Under the pieces are notes generated by a model. That model saw only the letters and a program-made list of their open reading frames with translations, searched no databases and was not told the DNA's origin. Made by a program: the position numbers and the translations under genes. DNA of 5,989 nt from Deltaproteobacteria bacterium (GTDB lineage: Bacteria > Desulfobacterota > DSM-4660 > Desulfatiglandales > Desulfatiglandaceae): contig JABGPV010000296.1 in assembly GCA_018644785.1 (NCBI GenBank), positions 1-5,989 of the forward strand, given 5' to 3'. Shown one piece after another: positions 1 to 5,989 of the stretch (the stretch's first letter is position 1; each line of letters begins with the position of its first letter).

Positions 1-340
1 CAAAACCGATGGCGCCGAAAAAAAGGACCACAAAAGCGGCCAGTTGAATGTAGCGGTTGAAGGGGTCGGCCCACATAAGCGTTGCCAGTACAATAGCCGG
101 GAGAATCAGGCAGCCACCCATGGTGGGCGTGCCGGCCTTGGCCTGATGACCGGGAGGGCCGTCTTCTCGAATCCGTTCGCCGATCTGCAGATTCCGGAGT
201 TTTCTAATGCCCCAGGCTCCCACAAAGAAACAGAGGGTCAGGCCTGTCAAACTGGAAAGGATCGTCCTGAAGGTAATGTACCTGAATACATTGAGCCAGG
301 AATAATCCGTATGGAATAGATAGATCAGTTTGAAAAGCAT
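1..340 (-). CDS. mraY: MraY, phospho-MurNAc-pentapeptide transferase (N-terminal part, cut by window edge)
   Basis: Integral membrane enzyme that transfers phospho-MurNAc-pentapeptide from UDP to undecaprenyl phosphate, making lipid I at the inner face of the cytoplasmic membrane. Reading the minus strand from the ATG at 340-338 gives 113 uninterrupted codons that run off the window; family members are about 360 residues. Visible family marks are the NVFRYITFR stretch (residues 17-25), a hydrophobic segment at about 26-43, the conserved Asp-Gly at 60-61, Lys68, and the signature GTPTMGG at 70-76, followed by a second hydrophobic segment and a third starting near 98. The window ends at AIGF, just before the expected first catalytic Asp-Asp pair. 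The start is supported by AAGGG at 355-351, ten bases upstream. It follows the response regulator gene by 15 bases, and translational coupling is likely. Identification is secure; the C-terminal part cannot be judged. Confidence 0.96.
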   Translation of the reverse strand, partial: MLFKLIYLFHTDYSWLNVFRYITFRTILSSLTGLTLCFFVGAWGIRKLRNLQIGERIREDGPPGHQAKAGTPTMGGCLILPAIVLATLMWADPFNRYIQLAAFVVLFFGAIGF

Positions 341-350
341 TGGTGTTGAA

Positions 351-355
351 CCCTT
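351..355 (-). promoter_or_regulatory. Ribosome binding site of mraY, abutting the upstream stop codon
   Basis: On the minus strand the response regulator stop TGA (358-356) is followed directly by AAGGG, then ten bases, then the mraY ATG. A ribosome terminating on the regulator gene would cover this site, so mraY translation is probably coupled to it. The spacing is slightly long for an optimal site. Confidence 0.6.
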
Positions 356-772
356 TCACATATATTGGGTCGCACGGGTCTGTTTACTTCCCGCTGTTTC
401 CTTGCTCTGCATTGTGGCTGCGATCACTACGTTCAGAAATGTTTCCATCCCAAAGGGCTTACTCAAGCGGGTCACCACTTGCGGCATGTCTTCGTCCAGG
501 AGTCTTTGATCTGAAGGGTTACCCGTCATGATAATGACTTTTTCTTCCCGTCCTGTTTCGTGCATGCTCTTCAACATGCTCACCCCGTCCAGGCGGGGCA
601 TATTGATGTCCGTTACCACCAGATCAAAATGATTTTCCTCCAGTTTTTCCAGGGACTCCTGACCGTCTTTGGCCAGACTAACTTCAAAACCCCGATGCAG
701 CAGCACTTCCTCCAGCAGGAATCGAATGCCTTTTTCATCATCAACCACCAGTACTTTGATTGGTTTTTTCAT
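356..772 (-). CDS. Single-domain (receiver-only) response regulator inserted between murF and mraY
   Basis: A 138-residue CheY-like receiver protein. It has the phosphorylation site Asp55 in the TDINMPRLDG stretch (54-63), the Mg-binding acidic pair Asp11-Asp12 after the first beta strand, Thr83 at the conserved Ser/Thr position, and Lys105-Pro106. The Thr-to-Lys spacing of 22 matches CheY. It should therefore accept phosphate from a histidine kinase or phosphotransfer protein. No DNA-binding, enzymatic or membrane domain follows: the receiver fold ends near residue 120, and residues 122-138 form a polar, probably disordered tail. The residue at the aromatic switch position (three before the Lys) is Arg102 rather than Tyr or Phe. 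The ATG is set by a strong Shine-Dalgarno site. It sits 42 bases after murF and 15 before mraY, in the same orientation, so it is co-expressed with wall-synthesis genes. No kinase lies in the window; partner and output are unknown. Confidence 0.95.
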   Translation of the reverse strand: MKKPIKVLVVDDEKGIRFLLEEVLLHRGFEVSLAKDGQESLEKLEENHFDLVVTDINMPRLDGVSMLKSMHETGREEKVIIMTGNPSDQRLLDEDMPQVVTRLSKPFGMETFLNVVIAATMQSKETAGSKQTRATQYM

Positions 773-778
773 TTCACA

Positions 779-787
779 CCTTCCCCC
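779..787 (-). promoter_or_regulatory. Strong ribosome binding site of the response regulator
   Basis: The minus strand reads GGGGGAAGG followed by six bases (TGTGAA) and the ATG. This is the most purine-rich site in the window and fixes the start at 772. It implies that the regulator is translated independently of murF, whose stop lies 42 bases upstream, and perhaps more strongly than its neighbours. Confidence 0.7.
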
Positions 788-814
788 TGATCAATGGAAT
801 AAACGGGTTCGCCC

Positions 815-2245
815 CTAAGAATCCGCAAACTGCAATCCGAAATGCCTTTGAAGACCTTTCGACACCTTTTCAAATTGCATCATCCTGGAACCTTTAAGCA
901 AAACCATGTCTTTGGGCTTTATTTCCTGAATTATTTTTGCGGTCAGTTCATCATGGGTTTTTGAAATGACGACACGATTTGAAGGCATGCCCGCAGCGAT
1001 GGCGCCTTCTTTCACGTCTTTTGCATGAATTCCCATGGTGAAGAGCCACGAAGCGCCTGAGTCGGCAATTCTTCTGCCGGCCTCCCAGTGGGCGGAAGAA
1101 GCCAGCTCTCCCAACTCCAGCATATCCCCGAGCCCCACGAAGAACCGTCCGTCTTTTTTTACCATTGGCGCGGCGGACTGAAGTGCAGCTTTTAAAGCGG
1201 ATGGGTTGGCATTGTAGGTGTCATCGATCAAAAGAACGTCTTTTTGAAGGGGTATGCTTTGAAACCGTCCTTTGACGCCCGAAAAAGAACCCAGGCCCTT
1301 CACAATGTGCTCCATGGGTTCATCAAGGCTCAATCCAATAGCCGCGGCAGCCAGTGCATTTTTTACATTGTGAACACCCGATACACCCAGGGTGATTGGC
1401 CGGCTGTTGCCGTCACAGGTCAAATCAAAACGCATCCCATCAGATCCATAGCGTTCCATATCAATGCCTTGAATGTGGTTTCCTTCATTCAGGCCGAATG
1501 TGATAAATTCTCTGTTAAATCGCGCGGCGTGTTTCATCAGTATCTCATCATCACCATTCAATATGATTTTGGCTTCGGGCGATAATTTTTCCATCATTTC
1601 TGTTTTGGCCTCAGCAACGCCGTTGATATTGCCCAATCCTTCTAAATGGGCCATCCCAACATTCAGGATAACCGCCACATCGGGGTTTGAAATTTCAGTC
1701 AATCGGGCGATTTCACCTTTATGGTTCATACCCATTTCAAGTACCGCCCGCTGATGTGTTTTTTCCAGCTTGAGAAGCGTTACGGGCAATCCGATGAGGT
1801 TATTGTGATTGCCTGGGTTTTTAAGGGTTTTGTTCCCCACCTGGAGAATGGCAGCGGTCATTTCTTTAGCAGTTGTTTTTCCGGAACTGCCCGTGATGGC
1901 GGCTACTTTAGCGGCATGTTGTCGGCGCCACCAGGCTGCCAGATCCCCCAGAGCCCTGAGGGTGTCATCAACGGCAATGACGGCAATAGGGGGCACGTTT
2001 TTTAGGGAAGCAGGGAAATCCTTCTGAACGACCATGCCGGAGGCGCCTTGCAGTACGGCCCGTGAAGCAAAATCATGGCCATCAAAACGATCCCCTTTCA
2101 ATGCCCAGAAAAGCTCGCCCGGTTGAACGGTCCTTGAATCAGAATTGAAACCGGAAAAACGTGCCTGGGGGTCTCCGGAAACCATATGGCCCTTCACAGC
2201 GGCCACGATTTCTTTCGAAGATATTTTTCCCCATACAGCCGTCAT
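815..2245 (-). CDS. murF: MurF, UDP-MurNAc-tripeptide--D-alanyl-D-alanine ligase
   Basis: Cytoplasmic ATP-dependent Mur ligase that adds the D-Ala-D-Ala dipeptide to UDP-MurNAc-tripeptide, completing the pentapeptide precursor used by MraY. At 476 residues it is slightly longer than the roughly 450 usual for the family. The N-terminal substrate domain contains SDSR (35-38) and the LFWALKGDRFDGHDF region. The central ATPase domain has the P-loop GSSGKTT (119-125), NPGNHNN (143-149), the EMGMNHKGEI block (170-179), NVGMAHLE (195-202) and the AEAKTE stretch whose Lys214 is at the position carbamylated in Mur ligases. The C-terminal domain begins after HNVKNALAA and holds the MurF hallmark DDTYNANP (341-348) and a terminal KGSRMMQFEKV block (451-461). 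The start is supported by AAGGA five bases upstream. It lies 12 bases after murE. Nothing appears to be missing. Confidence 0.98.
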   Translation of the reverse strand: MTAVWGKISSKEIVAAVKGHMVSGDPQARFSGFNSDSRTVQPGELFWALKGDRFDGHDFASRAVLQGASGMVVQKDFPASLKNVPPIAVIAVDDTLRALGDLAAWWRRQHAAKVAAITGSSGKTTAKEMTAAILQVGNKTLKNPGNHNNLIGLPVTLLKLEKTHQRAVLEMGMNHKGEIARLTEISNPDVAVILNVGMAHLEGLGNINGVAEAKTEMMEKLSPEAKIILNGDDEILMKHAARFNREFITFGLNEGNHIQGIDMERYGSDGMRFDLTCDGNSRPITLGVSGVHNVKNALAAAAIGLSLDEPMEHIVKGLGSFSGVKGRFQSIPLQKDVLLIDDTYNANPSALKAALQSAAPMVKKDGRFFVGLGDMLELGELASSAHWEAGRRIADSGASWLFTMGIHAKDVKEGAIAAGMPSNRVVISKTHDELTAKIIQEIKPKDMVLLKGSRMMQFEKVSKGLQRHFGLQFADS

Positions 2246-2250
2246 ATTTT

Positions 2251-2255
2251 TCCTT
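2251..2255 (-). promoter_or_regulatory. Ribosome binding site of murF
   Basis: The minus strand reads TGA (murE stop), ACA, AAGGA, five bases, ATG. The whole site fits in the 12-base gap, so murF translation probably depends in part on ribosomes finishing murE. Confidence 0.65.
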
Positions 2256-2257
2256 GT

Positions 2258-3766
2258 TCAACTTAAAGAAAGTGAGGCGGCCCGGGCCGCCACCAGGCGA
2301 TCGTCAAAAGCCCGTCTTGTTTTTCCTATAATCTGGTAATCTTCATGCCCTTTTCCGGCAATGAGTATCAGGTCTTCTTTCAGAGCCGTTTCAACGGCCA
2401 TTTTGATGGCCGTCTCCCTTTCCAGTTCGACCACATAATTTTTTTTTCCGGAAGCGATGACGCCCCTTTCAATTTCATCCGCAATGGCGGCGGGATCTTC
2501 CGAACGGGGATTGTCAGAGGTAATGAATACTTTGTGACTGTTCCGGCCTGCTACATGGCCCATTTCATTTCTTTTCCCCGTGTCCCTGTCGCCGCCGCAT
2601 CCGAAAACGGTCAGGATACGTCCGCTGGTAATTTGTTTCGCTGCTCCCAGCGCTTTTTCCAGCGCATCGGGAGTGTGGGCGTAGTCCACTACAATGGCCA
2701 ATGAACGGGCATTGGGTACCAGTTCCATGCGCCCCGGAACCCCTTTCATGCTTTCTATGCCCGAAGCAATGGTCTTGAAGTTCACCCCCAAAGTGATGGC
2801 TGCGGACGCTGCAGCCATAATATTGTAAATGTCAAAATGTCCGATAAGCGAAGAGCGTATATCGATCCAGCCCATTTTTTTGGATATGAGTCTCGCGCGA
2901 AGCCCCTTTCGGCTGACGGTTACATCTTTTGCTGTGACATCACATGAATTATTAAGGCCGTAAGTCATTGTCTCGGCCGCAGTCAATGCCAGGAGGTCCG
3001 CTCCTCGGGGGTCATCAGCATTTATGACGGCGCTCACAGGCCTGTCGGGATTGCTATTTTCAAGGTTTGTAAACAAAAGGCTTTTGGCCTTGAAATAGTC
3101 GTCCATGGATTGATGGTAATCCAGGTGGTCTCTGGAAATATTCGTAAACAAAACCGTGCGAAAGGGACAATCCGCAACCCTTCCCTGGTCCAGTGCATGG
3201 GAAGATACCTCCATGACCACATCTGTGGCGGATTGGTCAGCCATTTCACGTAAAATTTTCATTAAATCCAGAGATTCGGGCGTTGTTACGGAAGATTTCA
3301 GGCGCAGGTGGGAAATCCGGTGGTTGACGGTTCCGATGACACCGGGTTTTCTGCCTGCGGCCATGAGTATGGATTCGAGAAGATAACTGGTGGTGGTCTT
3401 TCCGTTGGTCCCTGTTATGCCGATCAGGTTCATGGTACGAAAAGGGTGTTGGTAAAATGTTACGGCCAGCTGAGATAACGCTTTGCGGGAGTTGGATACC
3501 TGAATAAATACCGGCATTTGATTTGGTTTCCGGGTGAGCTTCTGAACAGCAACTTCCGGAGTTACCTCTGACAAAACAGCTGCGGCCCCCCTGGAAACGG
3601 CATCCCCGATAAACGCGTGCCCATCCTGCGCATGCCCCTTAATGGCCACGAAAAGGTCCCCCGGCCCTACCTTACGAGAATCATAGTTTATATGAGGGAT
3701 TTCCACATTTCGCCCGCCCGAAGCGTGTTTAATGATGATATTCCCTATGAGTTTATTTAAATGCAT
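2258..3766 (-). CDS. murE: MurE, UDP-MurNAc-L-Ala-D-Glu--meso-diaminopimelate ligase
   Basis: Cytoplasmic ATP-dependent ligase that adds the third peptide residue to UDP-MurNAc-dipeptide. At 502 residues it has normal family length. Visible motifs are YDSRKV (28-33), the P-loop GTNGKTTT (119-126), TTPES (161-165), EVSSHAL (186-192), NISRDHLDYH (209-218), FKAKSLLF with Lys228 at the carbamylated position, DYAHTPDALE (361-370), GCGGDRDTGKR (389-399), DNPR (418-421) and GKGHEDYQ (471-478). DNPR with the GKGHEDYQ glutamate is the established signature for meso-diaminopimelate; lysine-adding enzymes differ there. It follows ftsI after 40 bases and precedes murF by 12. No good Shine-Dalgarno site precedes the ATG (only AGAAG, seven bases away, in an A-rich leader), but the first residues align with the family and no in-frame upstream start exists in the gap. 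A run of nine A residues lies in the 3' third of the gene. Confidence 0.98.
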   Translation of the reverse strand: MHLNKLIGNIIIKHASGGRNVEIPHINYDSRKVGPGDLFVAIKGHAQDGHAFIGDAVSRGAAAVLSEVTPEVAVQKLTRKPNQMPVFIQVSNSRKALSQLAVTFYQHPFRTMNLIGITGTNGKTTTSYLLESILMAAGRKPGVIGTVNHRISHLRLKSSVTTPESLDLMKILREMADQSATDVVMEVSSHALDQGRVADCPFRTVLFTNISRDHLDYHQSMDDYFKAKSLLFTNLENSNPDRPVSAVINADDPRGADLLALTAAETMTYGLNNSCDVTAKDVTVSRKGLRARLISKKMGWIDIRSSLIGHFDIYNIMAAASAAITLGVNFKTIASGIESMKGVPGRMELVPNARSLAIVVDYAHTPDALEKALGAAKQITSGRILTVFGCGGDRDTGKRNEMGHVAGRNSHKVFITSDNPRSEDPAAIADEIERGVIASGKKNYVVELERETAIKMAVETALKEDLILIAGKGHEDYQIIGKTRRAFDDRLVAARAASLSLS

Positions 3767-3806
3767 GGTGCAGCTTCTAAAGTTTTTGTTTTCGCCTGCC
3801 CGTTCG

Positions 3807-5792
3807 TTATATGGGTGGTTTGAAATTCACCGTGACGCTTTGAACCGTTTTTAATGGAGATCCGGGATCCGGATTTTGCTTGATGGCCAGCCCTGACCCT
3901 TCGAGACACACTTTCAAGCCCAGGGCACGGCTGCGCTTAAGAACCTCCCTCATCCCCAGGCCGGTAAAATCGGGCAATTGTGCTGCCTGTTGCGCGTAAG
4001 TCAGTGGCAAAGCTGTCTCCGGTGAAATTTGGGGCTCTGCCGCGTTTTCCGGTTTAACGTGCGCCTGTGCCGATTGAATTTTAATACTGCTTAACAAAGA
4101 AGGATTGGGACTGATTCTGAGGTGGTTCAGCGCCCATGCGCCCACTTCTTTGAATACGGGGCCCGCCACCAGGCCACCGTAGATATGGCCTTTGGGTTCA
4201 TCGATCATCACCATAATTACCAGACGGGGTTTATCCGACGGAACAAAGCCCACGAAGCTTGCCACATATTTCCTTTTTGAGTATTGTCTTGTTTTGGGGT
4301 CTACCTTCTGTGACGTTCCCGTTTTCCCGGCAACCTTGTACCCTGCTATGGCGGCTTTTTCAGCAGTTCCCTCCTCGGTTGCTACTCCCTCAAGAATAGC
4401 GGTTACTTTCCGGGCGGTTTGGGTCGAAATAGCCCTTTTCACCACCTTTGGATTGATTTTTTCAGTGGTATTTCCGGAGTCATCAACGATTTTTGAGACA
4501 ACATATGGACGCATCAGTTTCCCCCCATTTGCGATGGCGGCCATGGCCATGGTCAACTGTAAAGACGTGCTGGTCATACCCTGCCCAAAAAAAAGTGTTG
4601 CCTGATCAATTTCCCTGGCGTTTTTCGCGCTCCTTATAAACCCGCCACGTTCACCCATAAGATCAATTTCTGTCTTTTTCCCAAAACCGAAATTTTTCAA
4701 ATATTCGGTAAATTTTCGGTATCCCAGTTTCCGGCCCAGTTTGATGGCCCCGATATTGCTGGAATAGACAACAATATCGGCTGCGGAAAGATTGCCGTAT
4801 TTGTGGGTGTCATGAACCACCCTGCCACCCACTTTAAATTTACCCTGCTCACAGTAAAACTGAGTGAGGGGTGAGACAACGGATGCTTCCAATGCCGCTG
4901 CCAATAAAAAGGCCTTGATCGTAGACCCCGGTTCAAAACAATCCGTTACCGGCCGGTTACGCCATTGATAAGGTTTATGGCGGGAAAAGACATTCGGGTT
5001 GAATTCGGGCACGCCCGCCATGGCCAGAATTTCACCGGTATACGGGTCCACCACCACACATTGTCCACCTTTTGCTTTTGCTTTTTTGACAGCTTCCCTA
5101 AGCGACTGCTGGGCCTTATACTGAATGTCTTTGTCGATGGTCAGATAGAGGTTATGTATGCTCTTGTCCGAAGTTACGGGCCTTGTGACGGCAAATGGCC
5201 TGCCCAACGCATCCCGCATAAAAGCCAACTTCGCTTCAGGTCCTTGCAGCAGTCCGTCAAATTTTTTTTCAAGACCTTCCAGGCCCTGGTTGTCGGTCCC
5301 GGCAAAACCGATGATGTGGGCAGCGATTTCACGACCGGGATAGTAGCGTCTTGTTTCGGTGGTTATGCCCAACCCCCTGAGATTAAGGGCTTTGACCTGT
5401 TCAGCCAGGGTTTGTGGAATTCTCCTTTTGATCCAGACAAAAGAGCGGTTCCGTTTGAGTCTTTTCAGGATTTTGCTCTGCTTTTCGCCCAGGACTTTCG
5501 ACAACTCCCTGGCTGTTTTGTTTTTGTCTTTTATCTGTTTTGGATGGGCAAATACCGAGCCTACTTGAACGCTGATTGCCAGTTCATGCCCTTCTCTGTC
5601 ATAAATGACACCCCGTTTCGGTGGCAGCATTGTGGTTCCGATGATGCCGTTTTTCGCTATGCCACGCAGATACTCCTGCTGCAATACTTGAAGTTGATAA
5701 ACCCTGACAAAAATAACGATCAATCCACCCATGAAAAAAACACTTACCAAATGGATCCGAAAACGAATCCATTTTTTTTCCTTAAGCTTCAT
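3807..5792 (-). CDS. ftsI: FtsI (PBP3-type) septal peptidoglycan transpeptidase with C-terminal PASTA domain
   Basis: Class B penicillin-binding protein that crosslinks septal peptidoglycan in the periplasm as part of the divisome. It has 661 residues against about 590 in E. coli. Order: short basic cytoplasmic tail (1-12); one membrane anchor (about 13-33); pedestal domain beginning with the PKRGVIYDREG block (58-68); transpeptidase domain with the catalytic SxxK at Ser290-Lys293 within EPGSTIK, SxN at Ser344-Asn346 (YSSN), and KTGT at 490-493; a Pro/Ala/Gln-rich linker (about 561-603); and one PASTA-like repeat (about 605-660, starting LPDFTGLGMREVLKRSRALG). The linker and PASTA domain account for the extra length. 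The start codon overlaps the ftsL stop as ATGA and has no Shine-Dalgarno site, so translation is probably coupled to ftsL. It heads the block murE, murF, mraY. The penicillin-binding motifs are intact, so the protein should be active and beta-lactam sensitive in principle. Confidence 0.97.
   Translation of the reverse strand: MKLKEKKWIRFRIHLVSVFFMGGLIVIFVRVYQLQVLQQEYLRGIAKNGIIGTTMLPPKRGVIYDREGHELAISVQVGSVFAHPKQIKDKNKTARELSKVLGEKQSKILKRLKRNRSFVWIKRRIPQTLAEQVKALNLRGLGITTETRRYYPGREIAAHIIGFAGTDNQGLEGLEKKFDGLLQGPEAKLAFMRDALGRPFAVTRPVTSDKSIHNLYLTIDKDIQYKAQQSLREAVKKAKAKGGQCVVVDPYTGEILAMAGVPEFNPNVFSRHKPYQWRNRPVTDCFEPGSTIKAFLLAAALEASVVSPLTQFYCEQGKFKVGGRVVHDTHKYGNLSAADIVVYSSNIGAIKLGRKLGYRKFTEYLKNFGFGKKTEIDLMGERGGFIRSAKNAREIDQATLFFGQGMTSTSLQLTMAMAAIANGGKLMRPYVVSKIVDDSGNTTEKINPKVVKRAISTQTARKVTAILEGVATEEGTAEKAAIAGYKVAGKTGTSQKVDPKTRQYSKRKYVASFVGFVPSDKPRLVIMVMIDEPKGHIYGGLVAGPVFKEVGAWALNHLRISPNPSLLSSIKIQSAQAHVKPENAAEPQISPETALPLTYAQQAAQLPDFTGLGMREVLKRSRALGLKVCLEGSGLAIKQNPDPGSPLKTVQSVTVNFKPPI
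5789..5792 (-). promoter_or_regulatory. ATGA start/stop overlap coupling ftsL to ftsI
   Basis: The minus strand has the ftsI ATG at 5792-5790 and the ftsL stop TGA at 5791-5789. No Shine-Dalgarno-like purine run is present in the twenty bases upstream. The usual reading is termination-reinitiation, which would keep the two divisome proteins in proportion. Confidence 0.75.
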
Positions 5793-5989
5793 GGCAACAA
5801 GATGATCTGTTCGGGTTTCGGAGAGCCGAGCCCAAGTTTTTGAATGGCCAGACGTTCCAGATTTTGCGGTGATTTCAGGGTGGCCAGTTCCAGTTTGAGT
5901 TTTTGATTGATTTCCTCGAGCCTCATTTCCTCCTTTTTCAATTGGCTGTGATCATATCCGATCTGGGTCCTTTCAAAATTGGACCACAC
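5789..5989 (-). CDS. ftsL: FtsL-like cell division protein (C-terminal part, cut by window edge)
   Basis: The last 66 codons of a small bitopic divisome protein; the reading frame is open to the window end, so the GTG at the edge is internal, not a demonstrated start. The visible part begins just after where the membrane segment should be. It has a GYDHS stretch, then a Glu/Lys/Leu-rich segment with heptad spacing (about residues 16-40 of the visible part, KKEEMRLEEINQKLKLEL) typical of the FtsL/DivIC coiled coil, then LKSPQNLERLAIQKLGLGSPKPEQ, matching the conserved end of the family (SP..LE..A...LGL..P.PEQ). FtsL acts in the FtsQLB complex that recruits and activates FtsW-FtsI. Position directly before ftsI, with a 4-base overlap, is the standard dcw arrangement and strengthens the call. 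DivIC/FtsB-like proteins look similar; context favours FtsL. Confidence 0.88.
   Translation of the reverse strand: MWSNFERTQIGYDHSQLKKEEMRLEEINQKLKLELATLKSPQNLERLAIQKLGLGSPKPEQIILLP

Larger units (their letters stand above)
1..5989 (-). other. dcw (division and cell wall) cluster segment, apparent single operon
   Basis: Six genes run in one direction with junctions of -4, 40, 12, 42 and 15 bases. I found no hairpin followed by a T run in any gap and no clear -35/-10 pair. The order ftsL-ftsI-murE-murF-mraY is the conserved bacterial dcw order except for the response regulator placed between murF and mraY. The operon promoter is presumably upstream of ftsL, outside the window; internal promoters inside coding sequence cannot be excluded. 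Confidence 0.85.

Noticed and set aside
44..319. Plus-strand open frame of 91 codons at the left edge
   Set aside because: The minus strand here encodes the MraY N terminus with GTPTMGG, which explains the sequence fully.
348..810. Six-base inverted match (GAACCC / GGGTTC at 348-353 and 805-810) flanking the response regulator, considered as a trace of insertion
   Set aside because: Six bases is expected by chance at this distance; there is no target-site duplication, transposase or composition break, so recent mobile insertion is not supported.
773..814. Possible terminator or promoter between murF and the response regulator
   Set aside because: No stem followed by a T run and no convincing -35/-10 pair can be seen in the 42 bases.
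1244..2027. Several overlapping plus-strand open frames opposite murF
   Set aside because: They lie entirely within murF, overlap each other in different frames and show no family signature.
4192..4605. Plus-strand open frame of 137 codons opposite the ftsI transpeptidase region
   Set aside because: Antisense shadow of a conserved gene, with no separate ribosome binding site or recognisable domain.
4965..5843. Plus-strand open frame of 292 codons opposite ftsI
   Set aside because: It is fully antisense to ftsI, whose catalytic and structural motifs are all present. Its Phe- and Cys-rich stretches are the mirror of Lys/Ala-rich ftsI codons, and it shows no domain I recognise.
1..5989. tRNA, rRNA, CRISPR array, riboswitch or insertion sequence
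   Set aside because: Coding sequence fills almost the entire window; no direct-repeat array, cloverleaf-like segment or transposase motif was seen on either strand.

Overview
The window is a contiguous piece of a dcw (division and cell wall) cluster. Every real gene lies on the minus strand, so transcription runs from high to low coordinates: ftsL (3' part only), ftsI, murE, murF, a stand-alone response regulator, then mraY (5' part only). The proteins point to a Gram-negative bacterium with meso-diaminopimelate peptidoglycan: MurE carries the DNPR signature of the DAP-adding enzyme. The FtsL style, an FtsI with a C-terminal PASTA domain, and the general flavour of the sequences suggest a sulfate-reducer-like member of Desulfobacterota (the former Deltaproteobacteria, perhaps Desulfobacterales). 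That placement is inference from sequence style, not a database result.

Layout in transcription order: ftsL tail 5989-5789; ftsI 5792-3807, overlapping ftsL by the 4-base ATGA; a 40-base gap; murE 3766-2258; a 12-base gap holding the murF Shine-Dalgarno site; murF 2245-815; a 42-base gap ending in a strong purine-rich Shine-Dalgarno site; response regulator 772-356; a 15-base gap; mraY from 340 out of the window. No gap holds a recognisable terminator or a convincing promoter, so the whole stretch reads as one transcription unit. No intergenic stretch exceeds 42 bases.

The gene products act together. MurE and MurF finish the cytoplasmic UDP-MurNAc-pentapeptide, MraY moves it to undecaprenyl phosphate as lipid I, and FtsI (recruited through the FtsL-containing divisome complex) crosslinks the final precursor at the septum. 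The one gene that does not belong to the textbook order is the 138-residue receiver-only response regulator between murF and mraY. It has all the residues needed for phosphorylation, no output domain, its own strong ribosome binding site, and a stop codon that abuts the mraY ribosome binding site. This is the most interesting element here: a possible phosphorelay input built into the cell-wall operon.
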